From the NCBI GenBank assembly GCA_021732995.1, contig JAKFWA010000004.1, positions 105,078 through 169,077 on the forward strand: 64,000 nt of DNA, given 5' to 3'. The notes under the pieces are model-generated. The model made no database searches, was not told the DNA's origin, and saw only the letters and a program-made list of their open reading frames with translations. The stretch comes from Planctomycetaceae bacterium (GTDB taxonomy: Bacteria > Planctomycetota > Planctomycetia > Planctomycetales > Planctomycetaceae). Shown in pieces: positions 1 to 8,948 of the stretch. The translations under genes and the position numbers were made by a program. Each line of letters opens with the position of its first letter. Positions within the stretch are counted from its first letter, which is position 1.

Positions 1-1
1 A

Positions 2-97
2 AGCCATCAATTGGAAGATGCGTTGCACAGCGTCACGGCGGCCATGCACATGATGACCGCTCGACATGGCCTTAATCCCAAGCGGGACGCGGCTTAG
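2..97 (+). CDS. C-terminal fragment of an upstream gene, possibly MotA/TolQ/ExbB-like
   Basis: An open frame enters from the left edge and stops with TAG at 95-97, leaving 31 residues (ending NPKRDAA). The peptide is too short to assign by itself. The next two genes encode proteins with ExbD/TolR-like N-terminal anchors, and such proteins are normally preceded by a MotA/TolQ/ExbB proton-channel gene, so that identity is inferred from context only. Frame 1 stops earlier, at 73-75, and has no protein-like character. Confidence 0.4.
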   Translation, partial: SHQLEDALHSVTAAMHMMTARHGLNPKRDAA

Positions 98-176
98 CCG
101 GTCCCCTGCCCTGTTTTGCTGACAATTCCGGCGAGGAACAGCTCGCCCTCACTGTTATCAACTGCCTGTCTTTATC

Positions 177-2195
177 ATGTCACGACGACAGAATCCGAGC
201 AGCAATCCGGTGCCGCTCTTTCAGTTCCTCGATCTGTTTCTATGCACGATCGGGACACTGATTGTGATGCTGGTCATCATGACAACGAAGATCCGGCAGG
301 ACACGATCAATCGCGAGATCGATCGAATCGTCGCCAAAGAGACCGAGCCGACTCCGGTCGATCCACCAGAACCGGCGCCGCTGGTGACAATTCCCCCTGC
401 GGCTCCGGCAGCACCGGATACTTCCGCAGCGGACGCTCACCGCGTCGCGATTTCGAACGCGATCGATCAACTCGGCAAGCTGGAAGGACGCGCACACACC
501 CTGACAGCGGAACTCGCACAGCGGCAGCAAGCCATCACGTCGTTGCAGCAACAGGCCAACCTGACAGCAGCGGAAACTCAAGAGGCATCTGCGTCGAAGA
601 AAGAACTGGAGCGACGCTTACGAGAAGCACTCGCGAACCGCAATCAGGAACTCGCCGAGTTGCAGCAACTCAGGTCTGAACAGTCGCGTTTGCGTGAGCA
701 AATTCTGGAGTCTCAGAAGCGACTCGCCGCCGCCAAACAGCGTGAGGGCAACAGCGAATACGTCATTGTCCCCTACGACGGAGTCACCGGCACCACGCGG
801 CGGCCGATCATCATCGAATGCAAAGGCACGACAATTCGCTTTGTGGCTGAAGACGTCACAGTGAACGTCGCTGACATGGAACCATTCCGCTCGGGCACCG
901 ATCCGGTCGCGGCGGGAATTGCCGAGCTCGTGCAGTACTGGATCGGTAAGGCCAGCGTTGGCGGCCCCGCGAACACTGAATCACTGCCGTATGTCCTGCT
1001 GGTCGTGCGACCGAGCGGGCTTCCCTCGTATCTACTGACACGACGCTCCCTCGACGCCACCGGTATCGACTTCGGCTATGAACTGGTCACCGAAGACTTT
1101 TCGTATGCCACTCCAGATACAGACGCGCGAGCGAAGGAACTCTGCCAGGCGGCGGTCGAACAGACAATCAAGGACGGCCCGAAGGCTCAGACCGGGCGTG
1201 TCTTCGTCCTGAATGACGCCAATCGAACAGGGAGCGGTGGCGGCGGAGCGAGTGCAACGCGACGTTCAACGTCAGGCCGTCCACCGTCAGGTTCTGGCGC
1301 CTCCGGTGGCCCAAATCGCGGTGGTCCGAGCGGCTCATCAACTGCTGGACGGTCCGGTTCCATGCGGCAGTATGGCGGCATTGACAGTGGGGCTCTCAGT
1401 CGAGGCGGCACAGGCAGCGCGAAGTTCTTCTCGAGTTCCAGCTTCCTCGACCATCGCGATCAGATTGAGGTGGCCTCGTCGGAACCACCGTCTTCGCCAA
1501 GTCGTCGTAAGCCTGGCGAGTTGCAGTTGTCTGACGACGAGTCCCCATTGATTCCCACACGGGCAGAAGCACCGGCTGCGAGTCCTTCACCGAAGATCGC
1601 CGGCAACATCAAGCCACCTGCTCCGGTACCGGGCACACAGCCCGACGACAGCCCCCAAACCGCACCAGCACGACCAGCGTCCTCTGAGATTGAGGACTTG
1701 GCGCCTCCACCGCCGAAGCCGAGCGCTCCAGCAACAGCGAAAACAAAGTCGCCTTCACGGAGCGCGGTGAACGCCCCTTCGCGAACTCAAGGCTCCGATG
1801 AAGAGACGCTTGAGGAGCAAGTCCCCGAGTCGCCGCTGATGAAAGATCGGGACATCAAGAACCTAACGTCCTTCAAACGACAATGGGGCATTCACAATCC
1901 CAAAGGCAGCATCGCTCTCGAGAAGAAGATGCCGGTTGCTCTCGATGGTCAAAGAATCATCGTGGGAAATCGTTTGAAGATCACTCGACACGAAGATCGC
2001 AGTAACAAGCAACTGGCCGACCTGACCATCCTGGCGATTGATGAAGTTGCCAAGGATTGGGGGCCACCTCCTGATCAGTTCTATTGGGTTCCCACCATTG
2101 ACCTGTCGGTCTATGCCGGGGGCGAACTGCTGATTGAACCTCTGCAGAAATCTCTGAAGCAAACGGGAGTCATCGTCAACGTCCTGTATCAATGA
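177..2195 (+). CDS. ExbD/TolR-like anchored periplasmic protein with coiled coil and low-complexity linker
   Basis: A 672-residue protein. Residues 14-36 form one transmembrane segment containing FLD (Asp19), arranged like the single TM helix of ExbD/TolR/MotB, where the Asp takes part in proton translocation. Residues about 90-190 are a charged, Gln/Glu/Arg-rich coiled coil. A compact domain follows (about 195-340), then a Gly/Ser/Pro-rich linker (about 345-560) and a C-terminal domain ending VNVLYQ. The next gene, 33 bases downstream on the same strand, encodes a protein with the same N-terminal plan, so the two probably form one complex with a channel subunit encoded upstream. What the motor energises cannot be read from the sequence. 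The anchor and coiled coil are seen; the ExbD comparison is by motif only. Confidence 0.6.
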   Translation: MSRRQNPSSNPVPLFQFLDLFLCTIGTLIVMLVIMTTKIRQDTINREIDRIVAKETEPTPVDPPEPAPLVTIPPAAPAAPDTSAADAHRVAISNAIDQLGKLEGRAHTLTAELAQRQQAITSLQQQANLTAAETQEASASKKELERRLREALANRNQELAELQQLRSEQSRLREQILESQKRLAAAKQREGNSEYVIVPYDGVTGTTRRPIIIECKGTTIRFVAEDVTVNVADMEPFRSGTDPVAAGIAELVQYWIGKASVGGPANTESLPYVLLVVRPSGLPSYLLTRRSLDATGIDFGYELVTEDFSYATPDTDARAKELCQAAVEQTIKDGPKAQTGRVFVLNDANRTGSGGGGASATRRSTSGRPPSGSGASGGPNRGGPSGSSTAGRSGSMRQYGGIDSGALSRGGTGSAKFFSSSSFLDHRDQIEVASSEPPSSPSRRKPGELQLSDDESPLIPTRAEAPAASPSPKIAGNIKPPAPVPGTQPDDSPQTAPARPASSEIEDLAPPPPKPSAPATAKTKSPSRSAVNAPSRTQGSDEETLEEQVPESPLMKDRDIKNLTSFKRQWGIHNPKGSIALEKKMPVALDGQRIIVGNRLKITRHEDRSNKQLADLTILAIDEVAKDWGPPPDQFYWVPTIDLSVYAGGELLIEPLQKSLKQTGVIVNVLYQ

Positions 2196-2228
2196 AGGCC
2201 ACTCACTTCGGGGACTTTCGGTTTCACT

Positions 2229-3371
2229 ATGGCACGTCGTAGCACAGACACCGAGCTGGAATTCGGCTCGGATTCATTCCTGGACGTCATCAGTAACATG
2301 GTCGGCATTCTGCTGATCCTGATTCTGATGGCGGCTTATCGCGCGCGCTCGAAGCCTGTCGATTCAACTGACATCGCGAAGGCCGTCGACGGCGCTGTGG
2401 TCGCTCCAGAACCAACGCAGCCACAAGCAATCGTGTCTACGCCGCCAATGCTTTCGATTCCCGCAAGCAGCGCGTTGACGCCTGATAACAAAGCGTTCGA
2501 AGACGAGCAGCTTGCCGAATTGAACCGCCTGCTGGCGCAGATCGCGTCCAGTCAGTCTCAGATCAACTACCTCGAACGGGACCTGAAGCGACTGGATACG
2601 AACTCAGCCGGCAAGGCTCTGAAGCTCACCCAGGACCAGCACCTTTTCACGTCACAGGAACTCGAAAAACTCAACGCCGCATTGGCCAAAGCTCTCGCGG
2701 ATCGCGAGCGACTCAACAATCAGTCTCGAACATCGACAACAGACCTGGATCAATTGAGGTCACAGCTCACACGATTAAATGAGGAACTCGCAAAGCTTGA
2801 AGCGCAGCGCAGTAAGAAAGAGGCGTTGCACCACAAAGTGATGCCGATCGGTCAGCGTGAGCACGGAGCGCGAGTCCTGTTTCGGGTATCGCGAGGTAAA
2901 GTCTCTGAGGTGCCTGTTGAAGAAATGCTGGATCGACTGAAAGACAAGATTGCCGGCAATCGCGACTGGCTGTTGCGTCACAAGCAGTTGCAGGGTCAGA
3001 TCGGCCCGATTGAGGGGTACATCGCGCGCTACAGCGTGACCTTCGAAGAATTCGGTGACCGCATACACGGTGCCGGTTGGGGACAGGTGAAACTCGACCG
3101 CATTGCGTTTGAGCCGACTGCGAAGCTGCTGCAGATTGAAGAACCAATCGATCAGGCTCTGGGCGAGGATGGTCTTTTCCGCAGCAAACTGGCGGAGATG
3201 TCAGCAGACCGCACCATTGAAGTCTGGGTCCCCAACGACAGCTTTGGTGACTATCGTCAATTGCTGACGTTCGCTCAGCGGCAAGGTTTTCAAGTGGCCG
3301 GTTCACCGATGCCCACCGGAATGCCGTATGTCGTCGTGTCCGAAGGTGGCCTGACCACGGTCGCGCAATAG
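2229..3371 (+). CDS. Second ExbD/TolR-like anchored coiled-coil protein
   Basis: A 380-residue protein. After a short cytoplasmic lead, a TM helix (about 16-37) carries FLD with Asp19, at the same position as in the preceding gene's product. Residues about 85-200 are a long coiled coil rich in Gln, Leu, Lys and Glu. A C-terminal globular domain (about 205-375) contains [12 protein letters not shown] near its start and ends with a VVVSEGG strand. The pairing of two non-identical ExbD-like proteins suggests a heteromeric stator or lever partner for a proton channel. The gene starts 33 bases after the previous stop and is probably cotranscribed with it. Function is unknown beyond that inference. 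Confidence 0.6.
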   Translation: MARRSTDTELEFGSDSFLDVISNMVGILLILILMAAYRARSKPVDSTDIAKAVDGAVVAPEPTQPQAIVSTPPMLSIPASSALTPDNKAFEDEQLAELNRLLAQIASSQSQINYLERDLKRLDTNSAGKALKLTQDQHLFTSQELEKLNAALAKALADRERLNNQSRTSTTDLDQLRSQLTRLNEELAKLEAQRSKKEALHHKVMPIGQREHGARVLFRVSRGKVSEVPVEEMLDRLKDKIAGNRDWLLRHKQLQGQIGPIEGYIARYSVTFEEFGDRIHGAGWGQVKLDRIAFEPTAKLLQIEEPIDQALGEDGLFRSKLAEMSADRTIEVWVPNDSFGDYRQLLTFAQRQGFQVAGSPMPTGMPYVVVSEGGLTTVAQ

Positions 3372-3433
3372 GCAATTTGTTATACAGCGTGCTGCGATTC
3401 GCACTTCTGCTTGAAGAATTTTGGGAGCTTCTC

Positions 3434-4053
<620 letters not shown>

Positions 4054-4057
<4 letters not shown>

Positions 4058-5448
4058 GCCAGAATCTTTTCGGCGACGTCTCCGTGCACGTCTGTCAGAC
4101 GGAAATCGCGACCCGCGTAGCGGTAGGTCAGCTTGCGGTGATTCATACCCAGGATGTGCAGCATCGTGGCATGCAGATCGTGGATGTGAAGTTTGTCCTC
4201 AACCGCGTAGTAGCCGTAGTCGTCGGTGGCGCCGTACTTGAAGCCGCCCTTCACGCCACCACCAGCCATCCACATCGTGAAGCCTTCGGGGTTGTGATCG
4301 CGGCCGTTGTTGCCTTGAGCTACCGGCGTGCGACCAAACTCACCGCCCCACAACACCAAGGTGTCATCGAGCAAGCCGCGAGCCTTCAGGTCCGTCAGCA
4401 AGCCGGCAATCGGACGATCGACTTCAAGGGCGTTCTTGGAATGCCCCTGCAGCAGATCGCCATGCTGATCCCACTGCACGAAAGCGTCGCTGTGGGTGAC
4501 CTGAATGAACCGCACTCCTCGTTCTGCGAATCGTCGCGCCAACAAACACTGCCGCCCGAAGTTCGCGGTGACGGGATCATCCAGCCCGTAGAGCTTTCGC
4601 ATGGCATCGGACTCTGAGGAGAGATCTTCCACCAGCGGCATCTCGGACTGCATGCGGAAGGCCAGCTCAAACGAATTGATGCGTGCTTCCAGAGCGGCAT
4701 GAGCACCCGCCTGCTGCATGTGATCACGATTGAGTTCGTTCAGCAGATCCAGTTGCTGGCGTTGCTGATCGCGAGTCAGCCGCGAGTTCTGAATGTACTT
4801 CACCTGCGCCTTATCCGACGAAACGCTCGCATTGCCGAGCGGCGTGCCTTCGAAGTCGGCAGGCAAAAACGCGGAGCCCCAATTCTTCATACCGCCATGA
4901 GCCAGCGTCGGGCAGATGGTCACGAAGCCGGGGAGGTTCCGATTCTCCGTCCCCAGGCCATAAGCCACCCAGGCACCCATGCTGGGGCGCGTAAAGTTGT
5001 CGCTGCCAGTGTGCAGCTTGAGCAGCGCTCCGCCATGCGCCGCGTTCGTGCCATGACACGATGACAACATACACAGATCATCAATGTGCCGAGCCACGTT
5101 CGGAAACAGCTCGCTGGCCCACAGTCCGCTTTCGCCATGCTGGCGGAACTTCCAGGGCGACTTCAGCAGGTTGCCGGTGGGAGCAAACTGCACTCGCGGC
5201 TTATCAAACGGACAAGGCTTGCCGTCATCCTCTTGCAGCTTCGGCTTGTAATCGAACGAGTCGACGGCGGACGGCCCGCCTTTCATAAACAGGAACAAGA
5301 CGCGTTTGGCGCGCGGTTCAAAATGCGGCGTCTTCGGCAGTAAGGGATCAGCAGGCGCAGCTTGAGCGTCTTCGCCCAGCAACGACGCGAGGGCGAGATA
5401 ACCAAACCCAACCGAGCTGCGTTGCAGCATTTGTCGGCGTGAGAACAT
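4054..5448 (-). CDS. DUF1501 family exported protein
   Basis: A 464-residue protein with a Tat-like leader ([18 protein letters not shown], cleavage around AQAAP). DUF1501 proteins are sulfatase/alkaline-phosphatase-fold proteins abundant in planctomycetes. Visible family features are [16 protein letters not shown] near residue 55, HGTNAAHGG near 135, [12 protein letters not shown] near 370 and [10 protein letters not shown] near 385. It lies 134 bases downstream of, and codirectional with, a PSCyt1/DUF1549/DUF1553 gene, which is the standard arrangement; the two products are presumed to act together outside the cytoplasm. Substrate is unknown. The 3' end overlaps ruvA tail to tail by four bases. 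Confidence 0.9.
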
Positions 5449-5582
5449 CGCAGTCCACCTCAGCAGATTGAGCCCGAAGCACGAGCAGTCGCATTCAGGC
5501 CGTCAATCCAGACAAACCACCGGCATTGGTACGGGCGAGGATAGTCGGTGCGACACAGGTCGCGGAAGTCGGTTCCGAGAAC

Positions 5583-8500
5583 TCAATCGACATACAAAAA
5601 CTCGTTGCTGATCAGCAGCGAGTGGCAGAGGTCAATCCAGGCGCGCTGCGTCGTGGTTTCAGAAGTGCCAAGAATAGAAGATTGCTCCGCAATGAAGTCT
5701 CGGGCCGCATCGACTTCATCCGCCGTGGGAAGGCGACTGAAACAAGTTCGGTAGAGATCCTCAATCCGCGCCACGTCGTCGCTTGTGCGACTGGTGATTC
5801 GAGCGGCCAGATCCGTCGCTCGATTCGTAAGGAACTTCGCATTCAGCAGGCTGAGTGATTGCAGAGGCATCGTGGTGCGTGAGCGGCGCGTGCTGTTGAA
5901 CACAATCGACGGCGCGTCGAACACCTGCAGCATCGTCAACACCTGAGTACGCCGCTGCTGCAGGTAGATGGAACGCCGCTTGGAACCGCCGTTCGCCTCA
6001 TCGACCACAACCTCACCCGCTCCATCGCGCGATGTGGGCACGTAAGCACCGCCAACGGATGAATTGAGGGTGCCGCTGACTGCCAGTAACGAATCGCGAA
6101 TTGCCTCGGCATCCAATCTGCGTACTGGATAGCGGGACCAGAGACGGTTACCGGAATCGCGGTCGAGTGCCGTCGGACTTGCATCGCTCGTCTGGCGGAA
6201 GGTGTGAGACAACACGATCTCCCGCAGCACGGCTTTGGTGCTCCATCCCGATGCGACGAACCGAGCGGCGAGCGAATCCAGCAAGTCAGGATGGCTCGGC
6301 GGGGCGCCGCTCAATCCCAGATTCTCTGGAGTGCTGACCAGACCCGACCCAAAGCAACCCTGCCACAGTCGGTTCACCTGCACGCGCGCAACAAGTGAGG
6401 CTGCGGAGGAATCATCAGCCACCAGCCAGTTCACCCAAGCCAGACGACGACCGGTCGTTTGGGATTCCTTCTGCTGAGCAACCTTCAGTTTCGCCCCCAT
6501 CGACAATGCGGAAAGGCCCGCTGGTTCAACGACTTCACCCGGCTGGGCATAGTTACCGCGAGTCAGCAAATGCACTGCCGGCGGCTGAGGCGTCACGTCG
6601 CTCGCCCATGCGATTCGACCGGGGCGTTGCTGCGCGTGCTGTTCTGTCTGGCGGCTGAGACGCTCCAATTCCTTGCGACGGTCTGCCAACTGTTCTTCAA
6701 ATTTTGCTCGTTCGGGATTCTCTTTCTTCGTTGCCGCCGTGAGTGCTTCGACAAGAACGTTGTCTACGATGAAGCTGCGACCGCAGCAGTACTCGAACGA
6801 GAAGCCGCCGTCGGGCAAGTCCTTCGCTGACAACGTGGCAGATTGTCCCTCGGGCACGCCATCGACCAAGTGTTCCAGCTTGAACTTGCCGTTGCCTGTG
6901 TTGGTGATGCGAACGCCATAATTACAGCCGGGCACATAACCTGTGCCGCCGATGGGCACGGTGCGATTGCCGTCAGTACCGGGGTAGTCGAAATACACCG
7001 TCGTCGCGCCGCCGGGGTTGCCGTCGATCAGCAAATTGCCGTTGTCAACAGCGCTGTTATCGTTGAAGTCATGCGTCGCGATCAGGTAGCCAATCCGCTG
7101 TGCCTGGGTTCCGTCCGGTCCAATGCGATGATCGACCAGATCAAACGTGGCTTGAATTGCCGCACCAGGCGCGTCTGGAGTCCAGTCGAATGATTGCTTG
7201 GTGGAGATCCAGCTATCGCCTTGAGTGCTGCCTTCGATGATCTCCAGTTGCTTGCGATGAATGCGCGCCGCGGGCGCGTTTGTGGAATCGAGGTTCACAG
7301 GAACAGCACCGCTCGGAACGTCATCACCCGGTGCCGTCGTACTCCAGCGGGCAGCCAGCGTTGTTGAATCATCAAATGTGTCTTCGAAGAGGGTATCTCC
7401 GCGTACTCGATTCTGTTTGGCCCACGCGGTGAACTCGTCGCGTGCTTTGGCTAGTTGCTCTTCCAGTTGCGTCTTACGGGCGTTCCAGATTTCGGTTTCG
7501 CCAATGCGCGGAGCCATCACAACACGGTCCTTGGGCTTGATCCACAAGTCGGCATGAGCAGCGGGAAAGGCCGGATAGAAAACCGCCTGCATGCGGTAGT
7601 AGTCGGCCTGCGTGATAGGCTCGAACTTGTGATCGTGGCACTTCGCGCATTGCAGCGTTAGACCCAGCATCGAAGCCGCGATGTTCTGCAGGCACGACTC
7701 CAGAGCGGTGTAGCGATCCACTCGGACTTCATCCGGGTTACCGTCGCTTTCGCCGGTTCCGTCCTGACCGTTGCGCAGAAAGTGCGTCGCCTCGAGTAAC
7801 TCAATCTGTTCGTCGGTTGCCTCATTGCCCGCCACAAAACCGGCCAACTCATCGCCAGCCAGTTGCTCGCGCAGGAACTGCTGAAAGGGCATGTCCTGAT
7901 TAAAAGCGCGAATCACGTAGTCGCGATACCGATAAGCCAGCGGACGGTCCGTGTCTGCGTTGAAGTACCCGTTTGAGTCCGCATAGCCCGTCGCATCCAG
8001 CCAGTACTTGCCCCAGTGCTCGCCAAATGTGGGCTGGGCCAGCAAGCGTTCCACAAACCGTTCGTAGGCGTCGACCGAACCGTCCTGCAGGAATTCTTCA
8101 AGCTCTTCTGCACTGGGTGGCATGCCAGTGAGAACCAGACTGACGCGTCGCGCCAGCGTTGTCCGGGACGCAAGTGGCGAAAGGCTTAACCCCGCTGATT
8201 CCAGTCGCGATTGAATGAACTGATCGATGCTGGATGCTATCAGCAATCGATCTTTCACGTCCGGCGGAAACTGCTTTGCCCCAGCATTGAGCCGCCGAAA
8301 CGACCAGTGCTCGTCAGCGTTGGCCGTCCGACGCTCGGCTTTCAGACCGGGAGCACCGGCGATGATCCAATCCTTCAGCTTCTGACGTTCCGCAGGACTT
8401 AAAGGATCGTCGGGCGGCATCTCGTTCTGGTCGACACGCTCCCACAACCGACTGGCTGCTAGGTCATGCGGAGCGACCGCGGCACCGGACTCACCGCCTC

Positions 8501-8687
8501 GCAGGATCTTCGCCGGAGTGCTCAAGTCGAGCTTTCCGGCCTGTTTGCTGGGGCCGTGGCATTTCACGCAACGCACTTTGAGTAGCGGAGCGATTTCCGT
8601 TTCGAACACCGGCCCGGCTGCGCGGATGCTGCTGAAACTGAGCAGGCAGATGCAGATCACAGTCGCGGCGGTTCGCATCCCGTTCAT
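5583..8687 (-). CDS. PSCyt1-DUF1549-DUF1553 protein with a concanavalin-like insert
   Basis: A 1034-residue secreted protein. A signal peptide (1-23) is followed by a planctomycete cytochrome C domain with heme motif CVKCH (40-44) and EMPPDD near 89. DUF1549 follows (about 150-380) with LTGMPPSAEE, HWGKYWLDATGYADSNG and a second CxxCH (CAKCHDHKFEP, 347-357). Residues about 432-650 form an extra beta-rich domain beginning LFEDTFDD and ending around SFIVDNVLVEAL, resembling a LamG/concanavalin-like carbohydrate-binding fold. DUF1553 (about 750-1010) ends with the family signature LLISNEFLYVD. It is first in a two-gene unit with the downstream DUF1501 gene. Known: such proteins are thought to act on complex substrates at the cell surface. 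Two CxxCH motifs imply heme binding, but the reaction is not established. Confidence 0.9.
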   Translation of the reverse strand: MNGMRTAATVICICLLSFSSIRAAGPVFETEIAPLLKVRCVKCHGPSKQAGKLDLSTPAKILRGGESGAAVAPHDLAASRLWERVDQNEMPPDDPLSPAERQKLKDWIIAGAPGLKAERRTANADEHWSFRRLNAGAKQFPPDVKDRLLIASSIDQFIQSRLESAGLSLSPLASRTTLARRVSLVLTGMPPSAEELEEFLQDGSVDAYERFVERLLAQPTFGEHWGKYWLDATGYADSNGYFNADTDRPLAYRYRDYVIRAFNQDMPFQQFLREQLAGDELAGFVAGNEATDEQIELLEATHFLRNGQDGTGESDGNPDEVRVDRYTALESCLQNIAASMLGLTLQCAKCHDHKFEPITQADYYRMQAVFYPAFPAAHADLWIKPKDRVVMAPRIGETEIWNARKTQLEEQLAKARDEFTAWAKQNRVRGDTLFEDTFDDSTTLAARWSTTAPGDDVPSGAVPVNLDSTNAPAARIHRKQLEIIEGSTQGDSWISTKQSFDWTPDAPGAAIQATFDLVDHRIGPDGTQAQRIGYLIATHDFNDNSAVDNGNLLIDGNPGGATTVYFDYPGTDGNRTVPIGGTGYVPGCNYGVRITNTGNGKFKLEHLVDGVPEGQSATLSAKDLPDGGFSFEYCCGRSFIVDNVLVEALTAATKKENPERAKFEEQLADRRKELERLSRQTEQHAQQRPGRIAWASDVTPQPPAVHLLTRGNYAQPGEVVEPAGLSALSMGAKLKVAQQKESQTTGRRLAWVNWLVADDSSAASLVARVQVNRLWQGCFGSGLVSTPENLGLSGAPPSHPDLLDSLAARFVASGWSTKAVLREIVLSHTFRQTSDASPTALDRDSGNRLWSRYPVRRLDAEAIRDSLLAVSGTLNSSVGGAYVPTSRDGAGEVVVDEANGGSKRRSIYLQQRRTQVLTMLQVFDAPSIVFNSTRRSRTTMPLQSLSLLNAKFLTNRATDLAARITSRTSDDVARIEDLYRTCFSRLPTADEVDAARDFIAEQSSILGTSETTTQRAWIDLCHSLLISNEFLYVD

Positions 8688-8948
8688 CGGCAGTGGTCCT
8701 CCGCGTTGGGGCGTTCAATCAGAGCGATAGTGAAACACATCCCACGCTCCTGAGCGAGCCGCGCGTTGTCTGATCAAAGTCCGCCGCCGCTGCTTCGAAA
8801 CAGAACGGCACGTCGCAAACCACAGTTCAATCGGTATGCAGACCGCCCACAACCCATCAACGGCCGCTTTTGTATTGAAGGACTCTTGCACCATACGCCA
8901 CAGTGGATGTTCTGAATGAATCGGATCTTCTCCGGTGGGAGTTATGGG

